From positions 151,729 through 215,728 of the forward strand of contig NZ_AGFX01000047.1 in NCBI RefSeq assembly GCF_000236805.1: a DNA stretch of 64,000 bases. The letters run 5' to 3'. The translations under genes were made by a program, and so were the position numbers. Source of the DNA: Paenibacillus peoriae KCTC 3763 (lineage in GTDB: Bacteria; Bacillota; Bacilli; Paenibacillales; Paenibacillaceae). The notes beneath the pieces are model-generated. The model saw only the letters and a list, made by a program, of their open reading frames with translations, was not told the origin of the DNA and did no database searches. This document shows, one piece after another, positions 9,601-18,814 of the stretch (its first letter is position 1; every line of letters begins with the position of its first letter).

Positions 9601-10661
9601 GATGCTCTGGTCAAGTGATCAATTACTGCCTCTGATGGTACAGTCACCTGGAATGGATACACCTTATAGCCATTTGTTGTAACCACATTAGCCGTATCAA
9701 TCGTGGCATCAATCCCAGTAGCACTACCTACAGCACTGCCATTGTTACTTACATCTGTAAAGCGTGCATTAATCGTAGCTACTCCTGGATCGGTTGCACC
9801 GCCTGGAACCAAAACCTTACCATTCAAAACAATTCCACTCGTAGATGAAACCGTAAAGTCAGGTGAAGTGGTCAGGTCAGCAGACACATTCCCATCCTTG
9901 CTCAAATTCAAATCGGAGAATTCAGGTTTGCCTGTATAGATTGTAATTTCACGCGTAACCGTAAGGGCCTGAGTTCCGTTGCCCACTTTAATAGTCACTA
10001 TATTTTTACCAGGACTGAGTACAACACTACCTGTTAATCTATAGCCAGTAAAAGAACTAATGGTATACGTATTACTGCTTTTTGCAGATGTGAGCGTTAC
10101 ACTGTCGGCGTTAGGCGCTGTACCTTGAATGACCACCTTAACGTCATCCGACCCGCTATTTTTAGCGTCTGTCAATACAGCTGTTTGGTTCTCTACCAAC
10201 TGCTCGGTTTTACCATTCAGCGTAGCAGACAGATCATAAACCTTGGGTCCATCCTGGTACTCTACGTAAATAGAATCTTTCATGTCAGCCGAGTTTTGGC
10301 TGCTTTGGAATGTAATTCGGTTCAAACCAGGAAACAGTTTAATGTCTGTAACTTTGAGCGTAGAGCCATTGACCGTAATTCCGCCTTTTTGACTCTCATT
10401 TTTGTTCACCACGTTAAGAGTCGTTCCATTTTTAGAGAGCTGGAATACACTATACGATATCGTACTCCCGTTCACTCCGTTAATCGTTCCGTTAACTGTA
10501 ATACGATCGGTGTTCACCGATCTGGCCGAATCCACATCATATTTTTCATTTGGAAAAATAAAATAAGTTCCTGTCGCAGCATGAGCCGTACCTACCAGGG
10601 TCGCCGGCACCAAGCCAATGATGAGACCAACCGTCAACAACATGGATAGCAATCGTTTCAA
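6642..10661 (-). CDS. Large S-layer homology (SLH) domain cell-surface protein
   Basis: A 1339-residue exported protein expected to bind the secondary cell wall polymer. The start is TTG 10661, which has AAAGGAGG 8 nt upstream and yields a clean signal peptide (MKRLLSMLLTVGLIIG, cleavage after AHA). The upstream in-frame ATG at 10712 would add 17 residues that include the Shine-Dalgarno itself. Most of the protein consists of Ig-like beta-sandwich segments with phrases such as APNADSVTV. Three SLH modules occupy about the last 190 residues. Their usual TRAE motif is degenerate: KRGE, TRQD and LRGD. It lies downstream of tagO, tagA and csaB, which fits a client of the pyruvylated polymer. Terminators bound it on both sides, so it is probably transcribed alone. 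Confidence 0.93.
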   Translation of the reverse strand: MKRLLSMLLTVGLIIGLVPATLVGTAHAATGTYFIFPNEKYDVDSARSVNTDRITVNGTINGVNGSTISYSVFQLSKNGTTLNVVNKNESQKGGITVNGSTLKVTDIKLFPGLNRITFQSSQNSADMKDSIYVEYQDGPKVYDLSATLNGKTEQLVENQTAVLTDAKNSGSDDVKVVIQGTAPNADSVTLTSAKSSNTYTISSFTGYRLTGSVVLSPGKNIVTIKVGNGTQALTVTREITIYTGKPEFSDLNLSKDGNVSADLTTSPDFTVSSTSGIVLNGKVLVPGGATDPGVATINARFTDVSNNGSAVGSATGIDATIDTANVVTTNGYKVYPFQVTVPSEAVIDHLTRASLGITYTDSSTPPAPSAVQFTLRSSTQPYIDDVNYLPDFNNQLLNRINGSGSDQATAIDEAMKLTGSSMKNKTTDAPSVPVGMEFIVVNGAPSSISELSGVQVHTVGTPQDVIRTINGKATQVKKIVAYVDTLPKEGQNVLNFYLNGDSTKLIKATVNLLQGPFMKYDTIYDGQQIPLNTSSSNLNTYKLTQLGYFKGKLLDVSNTADIHYTGANRNVFLYVNNVLVDLDGSGVDFKLAASSETAAANALANGNNEIKFVYKPGIEYSNTVKVNFTQTNIPVIPVPNTQGIIPFTPVTGLSSTPKYSEIAPKAKDANFTKVDDTNYKTALKNINVFGTFSIADLGKADQVNGSLSDIANKDQYILEIKGSDGTEMNWTLNNEFFSAEDAKTTYNSGATTDKFTSKDLKDLLVYYHPDKKYFSFVLKNQTVPQDGTPVAYNITLYNSGKSGPFATFRLQVSGQSTAFDILRPLPEKRIVNQNFVQVIVNAPNADSVTVGKETAVQEGFDSDYDGTIDYPSAYKAIFTGLKANKDTKIDVVVTVGKEKLKQSITVKYVPTNIPGEQYMEAMKTSHKVFDGNLALSFAKGTSLIRRDYDQPQQFKNQVFSGHTLYFAIANSEDGVVDRHEFETEKALSDMQSLIADGSRYFNREFPTRFNMSSPVFWIDPGVADDIKTDKYDPVTFGADPYQLANKSQNDDSKIKNFYWRDPANELVPSKRGTLTLTYDDSIAQDAGKQMTVFYFDSDLKDWQNIGGVVDPKKHTIKVPFDRFGYYVVAKVGETYSDVIKHKYARDYIEAILAKGVMNPMDPINSFGPDSYIKRGEFTAMIVKGLQLPLNFSGAKHFDDVSIPNTISADALYDYRYIETAARAGIVKGSQPRIFMPEDVITRQDAAVIIAKALNLKLETDHDKIMKNLSKTFKDADKIDYYAQASVLAIAKKGFITGSPVDASDLKQGYMFNPTSLTLRGDAAIIIGKVMADKKLLPKI

Positions 10662-10791
10662 ATCATTGTCCTCCTTTGATTCTGTCGCACCTTGGGGTAC
10701 GTAATCATTCAATACTTTTTTTATCGGTAGTAAACATACAAAAAATTAGTAAATTCTCAAAAAAGGAGGGGAATTTTTTATAGCAAACAAC

Positions 10792-10836
10792 AAAAAAGCC
10801 TCCAAACCCGCGGCATACCGCCAAGCTTGAAGACTT
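10792..10836 (-). terminator. Intrinsic terminator after tagO
   Basis: On the minus strand the arms AAGTCTTCAAGC and GTTTGGAGGCTT form a 12-bp stem including G-U pairs, with a further GCGG/CCGC inner pairing, followed by T6 (10792-10797). It separates tagO from the SLH gene. Confidence 0.85.
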
Positions 10837-10854
10837 ACATTTTAAATAAAAAAT

Positions 10855-11985
10855 TTATAATTTCGATCGCGTCTGCGAATCCGGCTTAGCCAACAGGCGA
10901 ATCAGTGTATTGAGAACTGGACGCTTGGTTTTGCCCACCAGACCAATAACCTCTGCACCAATCTGTAGAAAAAACATCATAATACATATCACGACAAAGG
11001 TAACCCAGTTTGCTTCGTTAAGCGCTGCAGACGATTGAATCACGGCTAATACACCGAAAAATGCAGCAATACCGTAAATAATCAAAACCGTCTGTCTATG
11101 ACTGAAACCTAGTTCGCGTAAGCAATGATGCAGATGACCTTTATCTGGTGAAAAAATCGGCTTTTTCTGCAACTTGCGACGAATGATAGCGAAAAATGTA
11201 TCTGATAAAGGTACACCGATAATAATTAATGGTGTAATAAACGATACGATAGCAATCTGCTTGAAACCAAGCATGGATAGCATAGCCAGACTGAAACCTA
11301 AAAATAGCGACCCTGTATCACCCATGAATATCTTCGCAGGATGAAAGTTGAAAAATAAAAATCCGATAATGCTGCCCAGCAGCACCAGACAAAGCATAGC
11401 CACCATGTAGTTGCCCATCAGAAGGGACATCACAAAGATGGTTCCAATCGCAATCCCTGAAACTCCCGCAGCCAGTCCATCCAGACCGTCAATCAAATTG
11501 ATGGCATTCGTCACACCTACAATCCAGAAAATCGTAAGCGGAACGGAAATCCAGCTTTCCAAAGACGAGTATGCATCCTGAAAAGGTACATTTACAAAAT
11601 CAACACGAATATCAAAGGCAAACACAACCATACAAGCAACGGCAATTTGAGCCAAAAATTTCAACTTTGCATTGAGATCAAAACGATCATCGAGAGCACC
11701 AATCAGTGTAATCATCGTACCGCCAATCAGAAAGGCCGCGATAAAGTTAATATCCCGTGAGGACAGCATTCCGTCGGGTACAAAAGGCAAAATCGCCAAT
11801 AAGGACAACAGAAACGCCAGGAAAATCCCCAGTCCGCCAAGTCGCGGCATAATCCGGGTATGTACTTTTCGGGCATTCGGTACATCGACGGCTCCAACCT
11901 TAACAGCGAATTTCTTGACGAGCGGTGTCAATAACAGCGCAAGTCCCAGTGCCATGATGAAACCAATAATATAGATCAATAGCAT
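10855..11985 (-). CDS. tagO: Undecaprenyl-phosphate GlcNAc-1-phosphate transferase (TagO/WecA, MraY family)
   Basis: Transfers a HexNAc-1-phosphate, usually GlcNAc, from the UDP-sugar to undecaprenyl phosphate. This is the first membrane step of wall teichoic acid or secondary cell wall polymer synthesis. It is a 376-residue polytopic protein with about ten membrane segments. Family motifs are clear: the acidic ALDDRFDL, NLIDGLDG, the FMGDTGS loop and the HLHH near the C-terminus. It has its own promoter at 12043-12071 with a perfect -10, and a terminator just downstream. It sits in the same block as tagA and csaB, about 140 bp after tagA. Confidence 0.93.
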   Translation of the reverse strand: MLLIYIIGFIMALGLALLLTPLVKKFAVKVGAVDVPNARKVHTRIMPRLGGLGIFLAFLLSLLAILPFVPDGMLSSRDINFIAAFLIGGTMITLIGALDDRFDLNAKLKFLAQIAVACMVVFAFDIRVDFVNVPFQDAYSSLESWISVPLTIFWIVGVTNAINLIDGLDGLAAGVSGIAIGTIFVMSLLMGNYMVAMLCLVLLGSIIGFLFFNFHPAKIFMGDTGSLFLGFSLAMLSMLGFKQIAIVSFITPLIIIGVPLSDTFFAIIRRKLQKKPIFSPDKGHLHHCLRELGFSHRQTVLIIYGIAAFFGVLAVIQSSAALNEANWVTFVVICIMMFFLQIGAEVIGLVGKTKRPVLNTLIRLLAKPDSQTRSKL

Positions 11986-12042
11986 TTGATCATTCGACCC
12001 CCAATTTTAAAGCAAATCCCTTTTCAGATGTAACCGCATTGA

Positions 12043-12071
12043 ATTATACTCTGATCAAAAATAAATACCAA
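12043..12071 (-). promoter_or_regulatory. Sigma-A promoter of tagO
   Basis: On the minus strand -35 TTGGTA (12066-12071) and -10 TATAAT (12043-12048) are 17 nt apart, about 58 nt upstream of the tagO start codon. Confidence 0.75.
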
Positions 12072-12123
12072 GCTTCATATTCTGGCAAATTAGCGGGTTT
12101 TGAAGGCAGATTCAAGCTATTTA

Positions 12124-12909
12124 TCACACTTTTGTGACGTTTTCTTTTTCACGCATAACTTTCACGGCGAATTTCGGCAGCGCAAGCATTCTTTTGTATC
12201 GACTGGGCTCTTTAAGCAGCCTATATAGCCACTCAATTCTGAGTTTCTGGAACAATTTAGGTGCACGTTTTGTTCTGCCAGATATAACATCAAAACTACC
12301 GCCAACCCCCATCATTACCGGTACGCCCAGTTGCTCCTTGTATTTGCCAATCCACGGCTCCTGTGTGTCCGCGCCACGTGCTACAAATAACAGATCCGGA
12401 TTCGCTTTATGAATGGCTGCGATGACTTCCTCATCCTCTTCGGATCCAAAAAATCCATCGCGCTGGCCACAAACCGTAATTCCAGGATAAAGCTCATGTA
12501 ACCGTTGTGCAGTCGCTTGAATCACCTCGGACGTTGATCCGAGCAAATAAACTTTCCAATGATAGTTTTCTCCGGCTCTAAGCAATTCATGTAATAAGTC
12601 AAAACCCGCTACTCGCTCAGGCACAGGGTGTCCTACATAATTTGCGGCCCAGACCACACCAGTCCCATCTGGAACAATTAACTCGGCCTGCTTCATCACT
12701 GACATGTACACGGGATCTTCCAATGCAGCCATTACCATAATTGGATTGGCAGTGATCACTTGATGGGGTCTGCGAGACTCCACCGCCTGGATTAATACAT
12801 TTAAAGTATCTTTCATATTAAGCCTTGATACCCGAACACCGAAAATCGGGACGGTAGGCACATTCGTAACCTTATCAACTGTCACTGTATCCATCATCCT
12901 TTGCGACAC
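12124..12909 (-). CDS. tagA: WecG/TagA/CpsF family N-acetylmannosaminyltransferase
   Basis: Adds ManNAc to GlcNAc-PP-undecaprenol, giving the disaccharide linkage or repeat of the wall polymer. The protein has 261 residues and no membrane segment; family members act at the inner membrane face. Typical family stretches are TANPIMVM and IVPDGTGVVWA (the conserved Asp lies in PDGTG), then FVARGADTQEPWI and GVGGSFDVISGR. The start is ambiguous: GTG 12909 overlaps csaB by 16 bp, and ATGs follow at 12897 and 12894. The overlap implies translational coupling with csaB. UDP-ManNAc would come from the MnaA encoded at 35601-36770. Confidence 0.92.
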   Translation of the reverse strand: MSQRMMDTVTVDKVTNVPTVPIFGVRVSRLNMKDTLNVLIQAVESRRPHQVITANPIMVMAALEDPVYMSVMKQAELIVPDGTGVVWAANYVGHPVPERVAGFDLLHELLRAGENYHWKVYLLGSTSEVIQATAQRLHELYPGITVCGQRDGFFGSEEDEEVIAAIHKANPDLLFVARGADTQEPWIGKYKEQLGVPVMMGVGGSFDVISGRTKRAPKLFQKLRIEWLYRLLKEPSRYKRMLALPKFAVKVMREKENVTKV

Positions 12910-14033
12910 AAGTAATTAATGATATGCTGTGCCGGCAAACGTGCCTCGCTCTTCAACAAAGCAATTGCCGCTCCCTGGCTCTCGATCCATTGATTTCGCT
13001 CGTCTAGCAGACGCATAGCCTCTTTAGCCAGCTTTTGTCCATCCAGTGCTTCTGCAGTGCCTACAGGCTGGCTACCGACGCGGCTGAGAAAATGATCAAT
13101 TTTGGGATCGTAGGATATCCCCAAAGGGGGCACTTGATGGGATGCTGCATAGATCAAGCTGTGCAGCCTCATCCCGATCATCAAACTGCAACGACTGACT
13201 TCCAAAAGCATCTGCTGAGGATCGGTAACCTGATCAGATATACTGACACGGCTACCTTTTTCCCTAATATCCCCTAACAAATTCATTACCATCCTTGAAG
13301 CCTGCTCGTCGTCAGGCAAATGAAAGGGAAAGAAACGCAAATGTACGCGGCGTCCAGCAGCTAATTTTTTCAGACCGTCTGCGATAGCCGTCAAATCGCG
13401 ATGCTCCTTGTCCCAATAGCGTACAGACACACCGACAATCGGAAGTTCATCCTGATTAAGCTCAGCAGCAGCTGTGTGCGCCTGACCGAAATTGGAGGGC
13501 AATGGGAGTCCCATTACCGGATCGGGAACGACCTCGACAGTCGGACTCTTTAGCTTCATGCTACCCAATAATGCGGCGGATTGTTTATCTCTTACAGATA
13601 CATATTCACAGCGTTGGAACACAGACCGGATCATGGGATAAAATATCTTTCGTTGCACCGGACCAATGCCCTGAGCATATACAAACGTCGGCTTTCCTAC
13701 CCATTGGGCCAGCTTGAGAATTGCAAGGTAATAAGGAATGCTTTTGGGACTTGTCGCGTCCTGAAGCAAGCTTCCACCACCACTGATTAGCCCGTCGCTG
13801 TTTTTAATCGCTTTTCGGACTTCCCCCAGACTCATACGTGGGACAGCTTCAACCCCATACATTTTCTCTGTCCATGCAGGGTCAGAAGATAGAACAACAG
13901 GCTTAACCGTAATCCCGGCTTGACGGCTTTCCTCCTCTAATGCAGTCAAAATGGACTTGAGTACCGCCTCGTCTCCACTATTGCGAAAGCCGTAATAACC
14001 CGAGATGATTATCGTTTGAGCTGTGGTGACCAT
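12894..14033 (-). CDS. csaB: Polysaccharide pyruvyl transferase CsaB
   Basis: Puts a pyruvate ketal on the secondary cell wall polymer, the modification recognised by SLH domains. It is about 379 residues in the cytoplasm. The N-terminus SGYYGFRNSGDEAVL and the following GGGSLLQD are typical of CsaB, as is GMRLHSLIYA in the C-terminal half. I favour ATG 14033 because CsaB proteins begin close to the SGYYGF motif; an open frame reaches 14063. It overlaps the DUF5693 gene upstream by 25 bp and tagA downstream by 16 bp, so the three are almost certainly one operon. Confidence 0.92.
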   Translation of the reverse strand: MVTTAQTIIISGYYGFRNSGDEAVLKSILTALEEESRQAGITVKPVVLSSDPAWTEKMYGVEAVPRMSLGEVRKAIKNSDGLISGGGSLLQDATSPKSIPYYLAILKLAQWVGKPTFVYAQGIGPVQRKIFYPMIRSVFQRCEYVSVRDKQSAALLGSMKLKSPTVEVVPDPVMGLPLPSNFGQAHTAAAELNQDELPIVGVSVRYWDKEHRDLTAIADGLKKLAAGRRVHLRFFPFHLPDDEQASRMVMNLLGDIREKGSRVSISDQVTDPQQMLLEVSRCSLMIGMRLHSLIYAASHQVPPLGISYDPKIDHFLSRVGSQPVGTAEALDGQKLAKEAMRLLDERNQWIESQGAAIALLKSEARLPAQHIINYLCRKG

Positions 14034-16021
14034 TTCTTCCAACATCCTTCCAGCACTTGCCACGCGACAATTGCAATAATTCCCAGAAGCAGACCCAATC
14101 CCAATCCTAATAGTCCACGACTAAGCGAAAGTGCCGCTGGAGAGTGGATGTGAGCAAAAGTATCCACCATAGAGGCTTGACCTATAGCAGCTATGATCAG
14201 TACATAGATCGCTTTGCGGTATTTCAAGGCCAAGAACGCGCCTGCAAAAAACAGGGGGTGTGCCATCAAAAATTCCTTATTACGCGGACGTACACCAAAT
14301 GCATTCTCAAGGAAATTCCGGAAAACCAGCTCCGTGTTCGACACGGTTCCCGCATTCCCTGTGCGACTCAAGTAGTACATTCCTGCGGCTCCGATAACAG
14401 CCAATACAACTATCCACAGTACGGTAATCGGCGTGCGGAGCAACTTGGAAATTTCCTCACGTATAGAAACACCACGATAAAAGAAAATATATACCGCAGC
14501 CAAAAAGATTGGCAGAACGTGAAGCAAGCTTACACCTCTAAATTGGTTCAGCACAAGGCTGTAGGCAATACTGTTCAGCAGCGCAATAACAAAAGGCACC
14601 GCAGCCAGCGACAGGATTGCTGTTTGAACGTACAGAATAAGCGTTTGAACCAAACGCTTACCTGGAGAGAGCTCCTGTTCACGTTTAATTCTAATCGTAC
14701 GTATGGCAATAACCATTGCAACCGTAGGACCGCTAATTGCTGCGAGCAGCGCCAGGCCTTGCTCCATCAAGCTGGAGTTCAGAACATAAAGACCTGCGGA
14801 GCCAACCAAACCGAGTGCAAACGCCAGCAGGGTTAATGCCGGGACAAAATAGGATACCATAATGGAGAAGAATGCAAGTGCGCCTAGTACGACGACCATT
14901 TTCAGATAGCGTTGAATTGAAGAATCAACCACCTGGAATGGCTCAGCCTGTCCGAGCTCAAATCCCTTTTTCTCCATCCGTTGTACTGCATTCCCTGGCT
15001 TGTCCAAGCTGTGAATCAGATTATCTACCGAATCCTTTACTTTAGCCTCAGCTACACTACGCGTAGGGGCAGTATTAAGATACAGCATGCGAATATTGCG
15101 GTCCTTGGTTGCCAATGCAAAACGATCGGCCAAGGTCTCGACATCAAGCGTTGAATCCTTGTCGCTCAGAGAATACAGTCGGACAACGTTATAGTGTATA
15201 TCGTAAGCAAGCCTGTTGAAGCCGGCTTGTGGTTTTTTCAAGTTCTCAATAGTAGCCAGGCCAATATCATATTTATTAAGCAGTTTAGCAAATGCCGCTA
15301 AACTATGCTCTTTTTCATTATCTGTAAAGCCTTTGACCGAATCTCCTTCAAACAAAATGCGTTTTACCCCATTCTGCTGAAAGGAGGCCAGCATTTCTTC
15401 TGTCAACTCCTCGTTATAAGGAAGACTGTCACTCATCCGCGGAACAATAAAAAATCCTTTGCTCCGAAGCTGCTTCATAGCAATCGGGTCAGGCTGCATC
15501 GGCTTAAGGTACGCATCCTCAGGGGATGTTTCCACAACGACCCCTTCCTGTCCCTGATAGCTCCAAGGCTTTACGTTTATACCCAGGCTTGTAAACGTAC
15601 GTTCAATTAACGGCTTAAGTGCCTCAGCATTTTCTTTGTCAGCAAAAACAACGTACGTAAAATTCTCATTTGCAGGTGAAAGACGTTTTTCCAGATCTGC
15701 AACGTTCTGAGTCGTATAGGTTACGACCCGGCCCGCTTTGCGGAAATCGTCCAACGTACTTTCATACATTGCCATACTGTTCACACCCGCCTGCTTTAAG
15801 CGGTCAAGCTGCTCGTTCAAATAATCCTGCGGGTGAGCCTGATACGAAGCTGCCTCTGTCAAATCCCGATAATCGAATACAATCTCCACTTTTTTACTCG
15901 AAGATTCTGTCTTCACACGATCGGCGATGACTGGAATGGAGGCCAACAAGCCGAGCGCGACCAGAACCCACAACCATTTTCGAGAAGCCGTATTCCAATA
16001 CTGCCATTTCTGATACACCAA
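14009..16021 (-). CDS. DUF5693 family polytopic membrane protein
   Basis: A 670-residue protein of unknown function. An N-terminal membrane anchor (about residues 15-33) is followed by an extracytoplasmic domain (about 45-380) with phrases such as LDRLKQAGVNSMAMYE that suggest a TIM-barrel-like fold. The C-terminal half (about 385-660) has roughly nine or ten membrane segments. I recognise the DUF5693 family but no catalytic motif. It is the first gene of the DUF5693-csaB-tagA operon and overlaps csaB, so a role in secondary cell wall polymer synthesis, export or pyruvylation is a context-based inference. The start follows GGAGG (about 8 nt). Confidence 0.85.
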   Translation of the reverse strand: MVYQKWQYWNTASRKWLWVLVALGLLASIPVIADRVKTESSSKKVEIVFDYRDLTEAASYQAHPQDYLNEQLDRLKQAGVNSMAMYESTLDDFRKAGRVVTYTTQNVADLEKRLSPANENFTYVVFADKENAEALKPLIERTFTSLGINVKPWSYQGQEGVVVETSPEDAYLKPMQPDPIAMKQLRSKGFFIVPRMSDSLPYNEELTEEMLASFQQNGVKRILFEGDSVKGFTDNEKEHSLAAFAKLLNKYDIGLATIENLKKPQAGFNRLAYDIHYNVVRLYSLSDKDSTLDVETLADRFALATKDRNIRMLYLNTAPTRSVAEAKVKDSVDNLIHSLDKPGNAVQRMEKKGFELGQAEPFQVVDSSIQRYLKMVVVLGALAFFSIMVSYFVPALTLLAFALGLVGSAGLYVLNSSLMEQGLALLAAISGPTVAMVIAIRTIRIKREQELSPGKRLVQTLILYVQTAILSLAAVPFVIALLNSIAYSLVLNQFRGVSLLHVLPIFLAAVYIFFYRGVSIREEISKLLRTPITVLWIVVLAVIGAAGMYYLSRTGNAGTVSNTELVFRNFLENAFGVRPRNKEFLMAHPLFFAGAFLALKYRKAIYVLIIAAIGQASMVDTFAHIHSPAALSLSRGLLGLGLGLLLGIIAIVAWQVLEGCWKKWSPQLKR

Positions 16022-16098
16022 AGAACCTCCTTAATATCCGTTGTCGCAATAAGCCTATTTTCCCAAAGCCTATTCTAGATTATTCTGCAACATAGAAA

Positions 16099-16137
16099 TG
16101 ACCCCCACGGCGTACTGCCCTTTGCCGTGAGAGGTCA
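16099..16137 (-). terminator. Hairpin, probable terminator after pgcA
   Basis: On the minus strand TGACCTCTCACGGC and GCCGTGGGGGTCA pair over 13-14 bp with G-U pairs. The following tract is only TTTCTAT, so termination may be incomplete. Confidence 0.55.
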
Positions 16138-16195
16138 CCGATTACTTATTACGTATCCAATTGTCTTAACCTATTCTATTATAAATGGATTTGTC

Positions 16196-17914
16196 TCAAG
16201 CGTCTACGCGCGCCATAACAGCATCCACCAAACGGCTGATTCTTTGCTCCGCATCTGCCAGCGAAGAACCGCGTACCGCGAAGTATACCTTGATTTTTGG
16301 CTCAGTACCAGAAGGACGCAGACAGAACCATGAACCGTCCTCCAGTAAGAATTTGAGTACATTTTCTTTAGGCAGTCCGTCCAACCCTTGCGAGTAGTCC
16401 AGCACCTTGTCTACCTTCACGCCTGCAATCTCTTGAGGAGCGTTGCTGCGCCAATCTGTCATTTTGCCCTGAATCTGTGCCACTCCGTCCTTGCCCTTCA
16501 GTGTACGAGACTCCAGCTTCTCAAGGAAGTATCCAAACTGCTCATACAGCTCTTGTAAAACATCATACAGCGTCTTACCTTGGGTGCTGTAATAAGCAGC
16601 AGCTTCAGCAATCAGCATGGCTGCCAGAACGGCGTCCTTATCGCGAGCGTAATTGCCTGCCAAATAGCCATAGCTCTCTTCATAACCGAACAGGTAGGTA
16701 TAATCTCCCGTTTGGTCAAACTGGTTCATCTTCTCACCAATATATTTGAAGCCAGTTAGCGTATTAAAGACAGTTGCACCAAAATGTTCGGCAATGACTG
16801 CGCCCATTTCGCTGGTTACGATGGTTTTGACGACCGCCCCGTTATTCGGGAGCTTGCCTGTTTCCTTCAGCTGATTCAACAAGTAGTACACCATAATCGC
16901 GCCGGACTGATTCCCGGACAATACCACATATTCGCCGTCACGGTTCTTAACAACCGCTCCCATACGGTCAGCATCTGGGTCTGTTCCGATCAACAAATCC
17001 GCACCAATCTTTTCGCCCAGTGCAATCGCTAACTTGAATGCATCACGTTCTTCCGGGTTCGGTGATTTGACGGTGGAAAACTCAGCATCCGGCAGCTCTT
17101 GTTCGGGTACAATATGCACCTGCTCAAAGCCGATTTTCTCTAGCACACGGCGAACCGGCAGGTTTCCAGTGCCATGGAGAGGCGTAAACACTACCTTGAA
17201 GTTTTTGCCTGGTCCAGCTGCAATCAGTTCACGGTTCACACTCACACTGGCTACCGTATCTACAAACGCTTCATCTTCCTCTTCTCCAAGCCAAACCAGC
17301 AGTCCCTGCGCCTCTGCTTCTTCACGGGTCAGGCGGTGAATATCAGCAAAAGAAGGAACCTCACGGATATAACCAATCACCTGTTCAGCCTGATCAGGAA
17401 CAAGCTGACCGCCCTCATCATTGTATACCTTGTATCCGTTATATTCAGGCGGGTTATGGCTCGCAGTTACGACAATCCCCCCACTGGCCCCCAAATGACG
17501 TACGCTAAATGAAAGCTGCGGCGTCGGGCGCAGAGACGAGAACAACTTAGCTACGATACCGTTGCCGGCCAGTACCAAAGCTGCATCCAGGGCAAACTCT
17601 GGCGAGAAATGGCGCGAATCATGTGCAATGACAACCGAAGGCTTGCCCTCTTTTCCAGCATGCTGCTCCAAAATGTAGCGAGCGAGCCCTTGAGTCGCAC
17701 GTCCAATGACGTAGCGGTTCATTCGATTACTACCTGCCCCGATTACTCCACGCAAACCGCCTGTACCAAATTCCAGCTCTTTGTAAAAGCGATCCTCCTG
17801 CTCCTGCTCGTTGCCCTCCAATGCGCGCAACTCCTGTTTGGTTTCTTCATCAATATAAGGGTCTTGCAGCCAGCTCTCAATGCCTTCTAGTGCTTTTTTA
17901 CTCAACTGCGTCAT
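16196..17914 (-). CDS. pgcA: Phosphoglucomutase/phosphomannomutase (alpha-phosphoglucomutase)
   Basis: Interconverts glucose-6-phosphate and glucose-1-phosphate (or the mannose forms), feeding UDP-glucose, glycolipid and wall polymer synthesis. The protein has 572 residues, close to B. subtilis PgcA. The phosphoserine loop reads TASHNPPEYNGYK, the metal loop GTDPDADRMG, the sugar loop GYEESYGY and the phosphate loop RPSGTEPK. The start is ATG 17914 with GAGGGG 9 nt upstream; the longer frame to 17947 begins at a TTG with no good site. It lies between fabZ and the DUF5693 operon. Confidence 0.94.
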   Translation of the reverse strand: MTQLSKKALEGIESWLQDPYIDEETKQELRALEGNEQEQEDRFYKELEFGTGGLRGVIGAGSNRMNRYVIGRATQGLARYILEQHAGKEGKPSVVIAHDSRHFSPEFALDAALVLAGNGIVAKLFSSLRPTPQLSFSVRHLGASGGIVVTASHNPPEYNGYKVYNDEGGQLVPDQAEQVIGYIREVPSFADIHRLTREEAEAQGLLVWLGEEEDEAFVDTVASVSVNRELIAAGPGKNFKVVFTPLHGTGNLPVRRVLEKIGFEQVHIVPEQELPDAEFSTVKSPNPEERDAFKLAIALGEKIGADLLIGTDPDADRMGAVVKNRDGEYVVLSGNQSGAIMVYYLLNQLKETGKLPNNGAVVKTIVTSEMGAVIAEHFGATVFNTLTGFKYIGEKMNQFDQTGDYTYLFGYEESYGYLAGNYARDKDAVLAAMLIAEAAAYYSTQGKTLYDVLQELYEQFGYFLEKLESRTLKGKDGVAQIQGKMTDWRSNAPQEIAGVKVDKVLDYSQGLDGLPKENVLKFLLEDGSWFCLRPSGTEPKIKVYFAVRGSSLADAEQRISRLVDAVMARVDA

Positions 17915-18010
17915 ACGGTATTTCCCCTCTCCATTTTTGGTTGTCAAAACAGGATTTCTATGTACACATGCACTCGGTTCAAACGTCGTGCTTATGTCAG
18001 CAGAGCTTGC

Positions 18011-18457
18011 TTATTGGGAAGGATCGGACAAAGCAAACATAATCTCGCCCTCAGCTACTACCGTATCGCCTACTTTAGCCGTAGCTTTCCCTTTGCCAAA
18101 TGCTCCTTTAGAACGGGTTATTTCCACTTCAAGCATCAGTGTATCCCCAGGAACCACCTGTCCGCGGAAACGGAAACCATCCAGCCCCGCCAAGAAGCCG
18201 ATTTTACCGCGATTTTGCTCAAGATGCAGCAATGCGACAGCTCCAACCTGAGCCAGGGCTTCGGTGATCAGCACACCTGGCATGACCGGATATCCCGGAA
18301 AATGTCCGATGAAATGAGGCTCAGTCATCGTTACATTTTTAATGCCCACTGCTCTTTTTCCTTCCTCCAGCTCAATAATGCGGTCCACCAACAAAAATGG
18401 TGGTCGATGCGGAATAATCTCCTGAATTTGATTAACATCCAATTGCAATTTGTCCAT
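18011..18457 (-). CDS. fabZ: 3-hydroxyacyl-[acyl-carrier-protein] dehydratase FabZ
   Basis: Dehydrates 3-hydroxyacyl-ACP in fatty acid elongation (type II system, cytoplasm). It has 148 residues, the usual length. The hot-dog active site is plain: the catalytic His lies in [13 protein letters not shown] and the Glu in [10 protein letters not shown]-terminal [13 protein letters not shown] is also typical. B. subtilis likewise has fabZ beside flhO-flhP. Here it is separated from the flagellar genes by a 910-bp spacer full of repeats and a terminator, so it needs its own promoter, which I could not assign. Confidence 0.95.
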   Translation of the reverse strand: MDKLQLDVNQIQEIIPHRPPFLLVDRIIELEEGKRAVGIKNVTMTEPHFIGHFPGYPVMPGVLITEALAQVGAVALLHLEQNRGKIGFLAGLDGFRFRGQVVPGDTLMLEVEITRSKGAFGKGKATAKVGDTVVAEGEIMFALSDPSQ

Positions 18458-18814
18458 TTACCTTAATAACTCCTCTCGCTTGCAGGTTCGGTCCTGAATC
18501 AGTCATGAATTGCTGCAAGCATAATATTACCCATCGGTGCTGCATAAAAACAGTTCATTGCGGCAACAATGATAGATATCCTTCACCTACTGCAGAAGTG
18601 AAGGTTGAGATAAGGGGCTTTTTCCGCCGGTTATGCAACCAGAGGCGCGAAGAGGCCCTTTTGCCCGTGTTTGATCTTACCCCGCAGTGTTATAAACTTC
18701 CCCATCATTATACAGTCATCGGATGCAAAAAGAAAATTACGCGGAAGTACCATATTGGTTGCTCCTATGATGGGTAAAGCGGAGTTTCAATTTGAGTCAA
18801 GGTGGACGGGCTGC

